DNA of 5,871 nucleotides. It comes from Gammaproteobacteria bacterium (GTDB lineage: Bacteria; Pseudomonadota; Gammaproteobacteria; Eutrophobiales; Eutrophobiaceae). Below the pieces are notes generated by a model. It ran no database searches, was not told where the DNA came from, and worked only from the letters and a program-made list of their open reading frames with translations. Of this stretch, positions 1 to 5,855 are shown in pieces. The position numbers were made by a program, and so were the translations under genes. Location: positions 1-5,871 of the forward strand of contig JABHFC010000234.1 of the NCBI GenBank assembly GCA_018676275.1, in the 5' to 3' direction. Within the stretch, counting starts at the first letter, position 1. Every line of letters begins with the position of its first letter.

Positions 1-65
1 GCAAGCACATGTTGTGACGTAGCGACAAAGCAAAAAACACACAGTGCGTAGTAAAATTTATTCAT
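1..65 (-). CDS. Partial CDS, N-terminus of a probable exported protein
   Basis: An open frame starts at the ATG complementary to 63-65 and runs off the left edge after 21 full codons plus two bases. I read it as MNKFYYALCVFCFVATSQHV and onward. A lysine at position 3 is followed by an uninterrupted hydrophobic stretch (residues 4-16), the layout of a Sec signal peptide. A perfect AGGAGG lies 6 nt upstream of the ATG, the best ribosome binding site in the window, and this decides the start. The gene is divergent from the AsmA-family gene, about 316 bp away. Too little protein is present to name a family. The call rests on the Shine-Dalgarno sequence plus the signal-like N-terminus; a chance open frame of 22 codons cannot be excluded. 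Confidence 0.5.
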   Translation of the reverse strand, partial: MNKFYYALCVFCFVATSQHVL

Positions 66-71
66 AATTCG

Positions 72-77
72 CCTCCT
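72..77 (-). promoter_or_regulatory. Strong Shine-Dalgarno sequence for the leftmost partial gene
   Basis: The plus strand reads CCTCCT here, which is AGGAGG on the minus strand, a full match to the anti-Shine-Dalgarno complement. The spacing to the minus-strand ATG (65-63) is 6 nt, which is near optimal. This is the main evidence that the leftmost partial open frame is a translated gene. Confidence 0.55.
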
Positions 78-110
78 AAAAAGACAGGAACAATAACGTG
101 AATAATACAT

Positions 111-133
111 AAAAAGCTTATTTTCAGCTTTTT
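111..133. terminator. Short A/T-arm hairpin, possible weak terminator
   Basis: AAAAAGCT (111-118) pairs with AGCTTTTT (126-133) around a 7-nt loop. The stem is perfect for 8 bp but has only two G-C pairs. The T run on the right and the A run on the left give it a bidirectional Rho-independent appearance. Its position between two divergent genes is odd for a terminator, since no gene ends here. It could instead be a 5' leader structure or a chance product of AT-rich DNA. Confidence 0.3.
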
Positions 134-367
134 TATAATGTTTATCTAATGAATGGACATTATCATCACATCCAGAATAGAGATCAGTTATTTCTCGTGA
201 TGAATTCGACAATTACAGGAATTTTTACCAGTATTACTTCACACAGTGGAGTTAAATTCATACTTGGCATATTCATCAATAGAATTAAACTAAATAGTAT
301 TTTTCACTGTATCCTTCGGTGGAATAGCTTAATATCTGATTAACGTTACATATTTAGAAGCAATAAC

Positions 368-373
368 AAGAGG
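368..373 (+). promoter_or_regulatory. Ribosome binding site of the AsmA-family gene
   Basis: AAGAGG lies 8 nt before the ATG at 382. It supports that start, which also gives a proper N-terminal membrane anchor. Confidence 0.6.
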
Positions 374-381
374 TTATAATA

Positions 382-2394
382 ATGCGCAAAATCCTTCTCA
401 TTCTTGCTGGTCTGGGCGTGGTTGTCCTGATCGGTGTCGTCATTGTCATCAGCCAAATTGATGTGTCCGAGTATAAAGAACAGGCCTTGGCACAGGTGGA
501 AAAAGCCACCGGACGTAAAGCCAGTATCGACGGTGATCTTGATCTCAGTATTTCATTAAGCCCTGCAATAATTGCTGAGGGAGTCCGGTTTGCCAATGCA
601 GACTGGGGTTCCAGACCCGACATGGCAACCATTAAACGAATCGAAGTAAAAGTTGCCTTGCTACCTTTACTGGGAGGTGAAGTTGAAATTCAGCGATTCA
701 TTCTAATCGAACCGGATGTATTGCTGGAGAAAAATGCAGCAGGTAAGGGCAACTGGGAAATCGGTGCTGCGGATTCCACAGATACCGGCGAGACCAGTAA
801 TGAAGAAATGACTGCAATCGATATCGGCACTGTACTGGTAAAAAATCTTAAGCTGGTTTATCGGGATGCGGCGAGTGAAAAGCCAGTGGAGTTTTCCATT
901 GATACTCTCAAACTCGATTCCATAGATGATGATCAACTGAAACTTGAGCTAAAAGCAGCACTGGATGAGAATTCAATCAACGTGAATGGCACGATTGGCA
1001 GCCTGGAACAACTGTTCGATAATAATGATTATCCAATAGACATTAATGCCGATTTTGGTCCTGCCAAAACAACACTAAAGGGCATTGTTAGTAAGCCACT
1101 TCTGGGTAAGGGACTGAAATTAGCCGCCACTCTGAATGTTGCAAGTCTGGATGAACTGAATTCGCTGACTGGCGGACAGCTACCTGCCGTCGGTCCTTTC
1201 TCGATTACAACTCAGATATCCGATGCAGATGGTAAATATGTACTTTCGAATTATAAGCTAAGTCTTGCGGATACCGTCATGCAAGGAGAAATTACTGCTG
1301 ATTTGAGCTCAAAGATTCCCAACATAAAGGCAAAACTACAATCATCACTGGTAGACCTCGTTCCTTTTCAGCCGGAACCACCAGCTGAAGAAGAAAAAGT
1401 CGAGCGTTATTTGTCAGACGAAATATTGCCGCTGGAGGGTCTGAAAAGCGTCAATGCCAATATCGCACTTAAGATAAATGAAGTGCGAACACGTCAGGCA
1501 ACAATTACTGATTTTGATACAACATTGAGTATTGATAAGGGCAATCTGAATATCAAACCATTATCAATGAAGCTGGCAAGCGGTAGCATAAATGGCAGTG
1601 TGAATGTGAATGCCTCGCAAAAGACGGCTGGTGTGAGCGTCGAACTGAACGGCAAGGACATTCAATTAGGTCAGCTTGAACAATTGAAAGAAAAACTCAG
1701 CGGTGGTGCAACGCAAATAACCATTCGACTTAAGGGCAATGGTAATTCCAGCCAGGCTATTGCCGGGGGAGCTGATGGAAAATTACTGGTGCAGGTCGGC
1801 AGCGCAGGAGTGAAAAAGGATGAAAAGAAAGAAGGTCTTCTTGCAGGCCTGGGTGGATTATTAAATCCCTTTTCTGAGAAGGACAATGCAAAACTTAACT
1901 GTGCAGTACTCAATTTCGCCATTAAAGACGGTATAGCTACTGCCAATTAAGGAATCGGTCTGGAAACCGATCAAATCACAGTCTCAGGTGGCGGAGAAAT
2001 CAACCTTAAAAACGAAAAACTGGCTTTGGGATTCGAACCCCATGCTAAAGGTGTTATCGCTGGTACTATCACAAATCTCGCCTCTGGAATGAGTGCGGGC
2101 GGAACACTCGCTAATCCCAAAGTTAAGATTAATCCTGCCGGTGTTGCTGTGGGCGCAATTAAGTCTGTAGTAGGTGCACCTGGTGCGTTAATAGGCGGCC
2201 TTTTTGGGAAAGATGATGGAGCAGCTGGAGCGAAAGATACCGCTCCCTGTCAGACCGCACTTACAGGCAAAAGCTCTCCGGCAAAAGCACCTGCAAAAAC
2301 CCAGCAAACAACTGAAGCACCAGCCGAGAAAAAATCAGTAAAAGAAGAAGTGATGGACGCACCAAAAAAACTGCTAAAAAGTCTTTTCGATTAG
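382..2394 (+). pseudogene. AsmA-family envelope protein, frame interrupted by an in-frame TAA
   Basis: AsmA-family proteins are inner-membrane-anchored proteins with a long periplasmic beta-rich groove, linked to outer-membrane assembly and lipid homeostasis. Here residues 1-4 (MRKI) precede one hydrophobic anchor (about 5-25). The AsmA N-terminal domain follows, with DVSEYKEQALAQVEKATGR and the GDLDLSISLSPAI-type motif near residues 27-65. Long beta-strand repeats continue to the conserved LNCAVLNFAIKDGIATAN at about 505-522. Codon 523 is TAA (1948-1950). The same frame then runs another 147 codons to TAG at 2392-2394. They begin GIGLETDQITVSGGGEINL, which is the normal AsmA continuation, and end in an Ala/Pro/Lys-rich tail. 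There is no frameshift and the C-terminal part has no start of its own, so this is one 670-codon gene with a single nonsense codon. A product of 522 residues would keep the anchor and most of the groove, so partial function is possible. Sequencing error or read-through are the alternatives. I give no symbol because several AsmA paralogues exist. Confidence 0.85.
1948..1950 (+). other. Premature TAA stop inside the AsmA-family frame
   Basis: The codon falls between GIATAN and GIGLETDQ, in the middle of a conserved segment. From memory of the family, the position usually holds a polar residue such as Lys or Gln. A single substitution (AAA or CAA to TAA) would explain it. TAA also ends the asparaginase-like gene and dinB in this window, so it is an ordinary stop in this organism. 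Confidence 0.85.
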
Positions 2395-2441
2395 GCTCAA
2401 TTTGTGAAAATTTATAACCACTTTTTTTTGCGCAACCTGGC

Positions 2442-2861
2442 ATGGAAATAAGAGAATTCCGGCAAACTGATCAGGAAGAAGTAATAAGCTTATGGAAGGA
2501 TTGTGGGTTGCTGGTACCGAGCAACGATCCGCTAAAGGATATTCAGAGAAAACTAAAAATTGCAGCTGAGCTGTTTTTAGTTGGTGAGTTGTCCGGAAGC
2601 GTTGTCGCTACAGTAATGGGGGGGTATGAAGGACATCGAGGCTGGATCAATTACCTGGCTGTTTCCCCTGAACATCAAAGAACAGGCTATGGCCGCTTAA
2701 TTATGGAGTCTGTTGAATCACGTATCAAAGCTAAAGGCTGTCCTAAAATAAACCTGCAGGTTCGCGAGTCAAACACAGATATAATCAAGTTTTACCAGGC
2801 TATTGGTTATGATCAGGACATAGTCGTCAGTCTGAGCAAACGACTGGAAAAGGATAATTAG
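2442..2861 (+). CDS. ypeA: GNAT-family N-acetyltransferase, YpeA type
   Basis: The 139-residue protein belongs to the GCN5-related N-acetyltransferase superfamily, which transfers acetyl from acetyl-CoA to an amine; the substrate of YpeA is not known to me. It opens with MEIREFRQTD and carries LFLVGEL and MGGYEGHRG (59-67), both close to E. coli YpeA. Motif A is YLAVSPEHQRTGYGRL (71-86), with Q79-R80-x-G82-x-G84 forming the pyrophosphate-binding loop. CPKINLQVRESN (100-111) and FYQAIGY (117-123) follow as the usual C-terminal GNAT strands and helix. Length and both ends match the family, so the ATG at 2442 is right although no clear Shine-Dalgarno precedes it. It lies 47 nt after the AsmA-family frame and 64 nt before can. 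A run of seven G (2618-2624) encodes Met-Gly-Gly and is in frame. Confidence 0.9.
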   Translation: MEIREFRQTDQEEVISLWKDCGLLVPSNDPLKDIQRKLKIAAELFLVGELSGSVVATVMGGYEGHRGWINYLAVSPEHQRTGYGRLIMESVESRIKAKGCPKINLQVRESNTDIIKFYQAIGYDQDIVVSLSKRLEKDN

Positions 2862-2908
2862 CAAAACTATTATCTATGCATATAAGCTTAATGATTAAAA
2901 TAACATTC

Positions 2909-2925
2909 GGGGGGGAATTAGGGTA
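2909..2925 (+). promoter_or_regulatory. G-run translation initiation region of can
   Basis: Seven consecutive G (2909-2915) followed by AA give a Shine-Dalgarno-like GGGGGAA about 9 nt before the TTG start. A second purine cluster, AGGG (2920-2923), is too close to be ideal. With a TTG initiator, translation may be set low. The homopolymer is also a place where length errors or slippage could change spacing. Confidence 0.35.
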
Positions 2926-3552
2926 TTGAAAACACTAGGCCATCTTTTTGACAGGAATATTAAATGGGCAGAAGGGATCCGAAAGGACAATCCCGGTTTT
3001 TTCGAAGAATTATCGAAACAACAGGCTCCTGAATATCTTTGGATCGGCTGCTCAGACAGTCGGGTACCAGCAAACCAGATTGTAAATTTACCTCCCGGCG
3101 AAGTTTTTGTTCATCGAAATATTGCAAACGTTGTTGTGCATACTGATCTGAACTGCCTCTCAGTTATTCAATTCGCTGTCGAAGTTCTTAAGGTTAAGCA
3201 CATTATTGTTTGCGGACATTACGGTTGCGGCGGTGTCAAAGCCGCAATGGATAATCAGGAGCATGGCCTCATTGATAACTGGCTACGCCATATCAAAGAT
3301 GTCGCACGATTTAATGCCGATAAACTGAGCGAGCTCGAATTCGACCATAAGTTCGACTCACTTTGTGAGCTGAATGTTATTGAGCAGGTTGCTAACGTTT
3401 GCAATACAACAACCGTTCAGAAAGCATGGAACAATGGTGCAGATCTATCTGTGCATGGATGGATTTACAATATAAACAACGGAATCCTGAAAAATCTGGC
3501 CGAATGTATTACTTCTTATTCACAATTAGACGAAAAGTATAAGAACATTTAG
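2926..3552 (+). CDS. can: Beta-class carbonic anhydrase (type II)
   Basis: This cytoplasmic zinc enzyme interconverts CO2 and bicarbonate, supplying bicarbonate to carboxylases. The 208-residue protein aligns with E. coli Can from residue 1 without gaps through the active site. Zinc ligands are C42, D44, H98 and C101, within GCSDSR (41-46) and CGHYGCGG (96-103); R46 completes the D44-R46 dyad. W39, R64 and Y181, which form the non-catalytic bicarbonate site in type II enzymes, are all present, as is V47, so allosteric shut-off by bicarbonate is expected. The start is a TTG: the alignment with E. coli (W14 in register) places it there and no in-frame ATG fits. The C-terminus is about a dozen residues shorter than in E. 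coli. It is tightly followed by an asparaginase-like gene after TAG and a second stop, TAA. Confidence 0.95.
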   Translation: MKTLGHLFDRNIKWAEGIRKDNPGFFEELSKQQAPEYLWIGCSDSRVPANQIVNLPPGEVFVHRNIANVVVHTDLNCLSVIQFAVEVLKVKHIIVCGHYGCGGVKAAMDNQEHGLIDNWLRHIKDVARFNADKLSELEFDHKFDSLCELNVIEQVANVCNTTTVQKAWNNGADLSVHGWIYNINNGILKNLAECITSYSQLDEKYKNI

Positions 3553-3555
3553 TAA

Positions 3556-4053
3556 ATGCTAAAAATTAAAATTTTTTCTGTGGGAGGAACAATAGACAAA
3601 ATTTATTTTGACGCAAAAAGTACCTATGAAGTCGGCCCGCCAAATATATCAAGAGTGTTATCTGATCTTTCCCTGAATATTGATTACAGCGTTTCCTCTT
3701 TATTTCAGAAAGACAGTCTTGAAATGACTGATGCCGATAGAGAAATTATATTAAAAAATGTCAGCGATGCAGAAGAAGATCTTATTATCATCACTCATGG
3801 CACTGATACGATGGTCGATACTGCAAAAGCTTTAAGTGCAATAAAGGATAAAACCATAGTTCTTACCGGTGCACTGGAACCTGCCCTGTTTAAAACCAGC
3901 GATGCAATATTTAACATTGGTTGTGCCATTGCAGCGGTACAATCACTACCAGCAAATGTGTACATTGCAATGAATGGTCAAATATTTTTACATGACAATG
4001 TCGTCAAAGACCTTGAAAACAATCGCTTCGTTTCGATAAACGAAAGCAACTAA
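3556..4053 (+). CDS. Single-domain asparaginase-like protein
   Basis: The 165-residue protein matches only the N-terminal catalytic domain of bacterial L-asparaginases, which are normally about 330 residues. Visible motifs in order are GGTID (10-14, nucleophile T12), YEVG (24-27, Y24 in the place of the mobile-loop tyrosine), DSLEMTD (53-59, substrate loop), HGTDTM (81-86, T83 and D84), VLTGA (102-106), SDAIFNI (115-121) and K151, which lines up with the catalytic lysine of E. coli AnsB and AnsA. Both Thr triads' key residues are therefore kept. The C-terminal domain is absent and no remnant follows before the next gene, so this looks like a native short form, not a recent truncation. It starts 3 nt after the can stop, implying co-transcription and perhaps translational coupling. 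Whether it hydrolyses asparagine, another amide, or nothing cannot be told. Confidence 0.8.
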   Translation: MLKIKIFSVGGTIDKIYFDAKSTYEVGPPNISRVLSDLSLNIDYSVSSLFQKDSLEMTDADREIILKNVSDAEEDLIIITHGTDTMVDTAKALSAIKDKTIVLTGALEPALFKTSDAIFNIGCAIAAVQSLPANVYIAMNGQIFLHDNVVKDLENNRFVSINESN

Positions 4054-4074
4054 AAAAACCAGAGTGTCACAATC

Positions 4075-4518
4075 ATGAATTCCAATCTGATCATATGGCC
4101 TGTATTAGCACAGGTAATTCTTACCTGGCTTATATTTATTATTCTCGGAATCAGAAAAGCAAAAGATGTTAAGGCCGGTAATGTCGACAGGTCTAAAGCA
4201 GCACTAGACAATAAGGCCTGGTCTGTCGACGTAATTAAAGTTTCGAACAATATTGCCAATCAGTTTCAAACACCAATCCTGTTTTATGTATTGTCATTCA
4301 TAATCTTCAGCCTGAACATTGTAACGACAATATCTCTTGCGCTTGCCTGGATCTACGTGCTTAGCAGGTATTTACATGCCTACGTACATATTGGCAGCAA
4401 TTATGTTCCTTACAGAATGAATCTATTTCTTCTTGGATGTATCACACTTATTGCATTAACAATTTATTGTGTCTGGATGTTGGCTATAAATAGTAATGCA
4501 CTACATATTCTCGCCTGA
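4075..4518 (+). CDS. MAPEG-family integral membrane protein
   Basis: The 147-residue protein has four predicted membrane helices (about 5-26, 64-83, 84-106 and 115-137). It carries the MAPEG hallmarks: SNNIANQFQTPILFYVL (57-73) running into helix 2, and the RYLHAYVHIGSNYVPYR stretch (98-114) between helices 3 and 4. Eukaryotic MAPEG proteins are glutathione- or eicosanoid-handling membrane enzymes; most bacterial members are uncharacterised, so no substrate is assigned. It begins 21 nt after the asparaginase-like gene with only a weak AGAG upstream, and probably belongs to the same transcript. Its TGA stop lies 4 nt from the stop of the convergent dinB. Confidence 0.85.
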   Translation: MNSNLIIWPVLAQVILTWLIFIILGIRKAKDVKAGNVDRSKAALDNKAWSVDVIKVSNNIANQFQTPILFYVLSFIIFSLNIVTTISLALAWIYVLSRYLHAYVHIGSNYVPYRMNLFLLGCITLIALTIYCVWMLAINSNALHILA

Positions 4519-4522
4519 CACT

Positions 4523-5596
4523 TTATAGCAGATCTATCTGCGCCTGATTGTCTGCTTCGTTTTCACTCAAAAAGCTTGAAGCGGTCACACCCAGTAAGCG
4601 TACCTTTTTATCACCTGCCTCTGTTTTATCCAGCAATCCGGGTAAGTGTGGCGTAATACTGCCAACTTCACTAAAGGCTTCTTCCAATGTCAGGCTGCGC
4701 GTCACCTGGGTGAAATCTGCATATTTCACCTTTATGGTTAAGGTTTTCGCGTGAAGATTTCTGCGCTGCATTGATTCAGCTACTTTAACTGCCAATTCAT
4801 TTAATACAGTAACCATGTGCTGCTTATCGCCGAGATCATGTTCAAAAGTTGTTTCCGTACCGAGAGATTTTCGAATACGCGAACTAACTACCGGACGATT
4901 ATCTATTCCCTGGGCAATGTCGTAATAATAATTACCAGCTTTGCCAAACCGACTTACCAGTTTTTCACGCGGCCATAGTTTTAGGTCTTTACCACTTTTT
5001 ATATCAAGTGCCAGCATTTTCGCTTCTGTGGCTTTACCGATCCCGTAAAACTTGCCAATCGGAAGCTGTTCTATAAATTCTGCGCCCTGCTCCGGTCTAA
5101 TGACGTACAGTCCATCGGGTTTATCCATGTCAGACGCTATTTTTGCCAGGAATTTGTTATAAGACACACCAGCTGATGCTGTCAGTCCGGTTTTGGCTTT
5201 GATGTCTTGCTTGATATTTCTGGCAATTAAAGTCGCTGAACCACTATGCAAATCTGAGTCAGTGACATCCAGGTAAGCTTCATCCAGTGAAAGTGGCTCT
5301 ATCATGTCTGTGTATTCCTTAAACACTTCAGCGATCTGGGAGGATACCTGTCGATAAACATCAAAACGGGGGCGTTGGAAAATTGCCTGTGGACACAGAC
5401 GATATGCTCTTGATGATGGCATTGCTGAGTGGATACCGAATTTTCGGGCTTCATAGCTACAGGCTGCGACCACACCACGTTTATCGGGAGCACCTCCAAC
5501 GATCAGAGGTTTGCCCCGATATTCCGGGAAGTCCCGTTGCTCGACCGAGGCATAAAATGCATCCATATCTATATGAATAATTTTGCGTTTTTCCAC
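4523..5596 (-). CDS. dinB: DNA polymerase IV (Y-family translesion polymerase)
   Basis: DinB copies past minor-groove and alkylation lesions using the beta clamp and is commonly SOS-induced. The 357-residue product is full length. IHIDMDAFYASVEQRD (7-22) supplies metal-binding D10 and the steric-gate aromatic Y15. SLDEAYLDVT (103-112) holds catalytic D105 and E106. SAGVSYNKFLAKIASDMDKP (141-160) is the palm signature, GIGKATEAKM (185-194) the thumb helix-hairpin-helix, and a little-finger domain spans roughly 240-340. The last five residues, QIDLL, fit the beta-clamp-binding pentapeptide (QL[SD]LF type). The start is a GTG (5596-5594), chosen because MEKRKIIHIDMD matches the family N-terminus; no closer ATG exists. 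A GGAAAA upstream is a poor Shine-Dalgarno. Only 26 nt separate the start from a repeat element, and I found no LexA box there. Confidence 0.96.
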   Translation of the reverse strand: MEKRKIIHIDMDAFYASVEQRDFPEYRGKPLIVGGAPDKRGVVAACSYEARKFGIHSAMPSSRAYRLCPQAIFQRPRFDVYRQVSSQIAEVFKEYTDMIEPLSLDEAYLDVTDSDLHSGSATLIARNIKQDIKAKTGLTASAGVSYNKFLAKIASDMDKPDGLYVIRPEQGAEFIEQLPIGKFYGIGKATEAKMLALDIKSGKDLKLWPREKLVSRFGKAGNYYYDIAQGIDNRPVVSSRIRKSLGTETTFEHDLGDKQHMVTVLNELAVKVAESMQRRNLHAKTLTIKVKYADFTQVTRSLTLEEAFSEVGSITPHLPGLLDKTEAGDKKVRLLGVTASSFLSENEADNQAQIDLL

Positions 5597-5608
5597 AGTT
5601 TTCCACAG
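5589..5608. repeat. Exact tandem 10-mer overlapping the dinB start, DnaA-box-like
   Basis: TTTTCCACAG occurs twice head to tail (5589-5598 and 5599-5608). Each copy contains TTTTCCACA, which fits the relaxed DnaA-box pattern TTWTNCACA. The first copy overlaps the GTG start and second codons of dinB; the second lies just upstream, in its leader. On the minus strand each copy carries a GTG, but the upstream one is out of frame. The arrangement could be a two-box DnaA site at one helical turn spacing, or simply a slippage duplication. Confidence 0.4.
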
Positions 5609-5622
5609 GGTTCAGGGTCTGT

Positions 5623-5638
5623 TCATACTACATTTTCG
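5623..5638 (+). repeat. Left terminal inverted repeat of the compound element
   Basis: TCATACTACATTTTCG is the exact reverse complement of 5856-5871. Homology continues inward to 5647 with three mismatches, all transitions. Confidence 0.8.
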
Positions 5639-5641
5639 GCG

Positions 5642-5746
5642 CTGCTGGTGATTATTTTTGTCTTCAGCAAGGCGGAATGAGCGCAGTGTAGTCATTCTAC
5701 ATAAGCGAGTGACAACGCTGTTGGAGGCAAAAATAATCACCAGCAG
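5642..5746 (+). repeat. Hairpin module 1 of the compound element
   Basis: The arms CTGCTGGTGATTATTTTTG (5642-5660) and 5728-5746 are perfect 19-bp inverted repeats. The enclosed 53-bp core (5668-5720) begins CAAGGCG and contains an inner stem TGTAG (5687-5691) and CTACA (5697-5701) around the 5-nt loop TCATT. GAATGA (5675-5680) and TCATTC (5692-5697) offer an alternative pairing. Confidence 0.75.
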
Positions 5747-5751
5747 TGCGG

Positions 5752-5850
5752 GTTGAGCCTGAAAAAGCGCCACTCTGCTTTACTCGTCGCTCATTTGGAG
5801 TAACCAAACTTCTCTCCTCGCGCCTTGATTGTCGCTTTTTCAGGCTCAAC
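5752..5850 (-). repeat. Hairpin module 2 of the compound element
   Basis: The arms GTTGAGCCTGAAAAAGCG (5752-5769) and 5833-5850 are perfect 18-bp inverted repeats, unrelated to the module 1 arms. Read on the minus strand from 5827 to 5775, the core begins with the same CAAGGCG and aligns without gaps to the module 1 core. Its inner stem is TTTGG (5794-5798) with CCAAA (5804-5808) around a 5-nt loop. Confidence 0.75.
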
Positions 5851-5855
5851 AGTGT

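Larger units (their letters stand above)
66..381. other. Divergent intergenic region, AT-rich
   Basis: This stretch separates the minus-strand partial gene from the plus-strand AsmA-family gene, so promoters for both should lie here. A perfect TATAAT at 134-139 on the plus strand has no acceptable -35 hexamer at 16-18 nt. Another weak candidate on the plus strand is TTGGCA (264-269), 16 nt from TAAACT (286-291). On the minus strand TATTAT (106-101) could be a -10 for the leftmost gene, without a good -35. None is convincing alone. The only plus-strand open frame (149-343) has no ribosome binding site and no recognisable product. Apart from the hairpin at 111-133 I see no RNA gene or operator. 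Confidence 0.5.

Noticed and set aside
1..48. Second partial copy of the right-end repeat at the left edge
   Set aside because: Short resemblances exist (GCGACAAAGC and CAGTGCG), but no arms or hairpin align, and the stretch reads better as a signal peptide on the minus strand.
149..343. Plus-strand 64-codon open frame in the intergenic region
   Set aside because: No Shine-Dalgarno precedes the ATG, the composition is that of AT-rich non-coding DNA, and the product resembles nothing I know.
703..936. Minus-strand open frames inside the AsmA gene
   Set aside because: They lie antisense to clear AsmA coding sequence, lack ribosome binding sites and show no family features.
2026..2394. Separate small gene after the AsmA stop
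   Set aside because: Its only start is a TTG inside a conserved AsmA segment, with no ribosome binding site. AsmA-like sequence in the same frame already begins at 1951, so it is the rest of the interrupted gene.
382..2394. Stop-codon reassignment of TAA
   Set aside because: TAA ends the asparaginase-like gene and dinB at sensible family lengths, so it acts as a normal stop.
2395..2441. Rho-independent terminator after the AsmA frame
   Set aside because: There is a run of eight T (2422-2429), but no stable stem precedes it.
4519..4522. Shared terminator between the convergent MAPEG gene and dinB
   Set aside because: Only 4 nt separate the stops and I see no clear hairpin with a T run around the junction.
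5597..5640. LexA (SOS) box upstream of dinB
   Set aside because: The one CTGT near the start (5619-5622) is followed after 8 nt by CATT rather than ACAG; only half a site is present.
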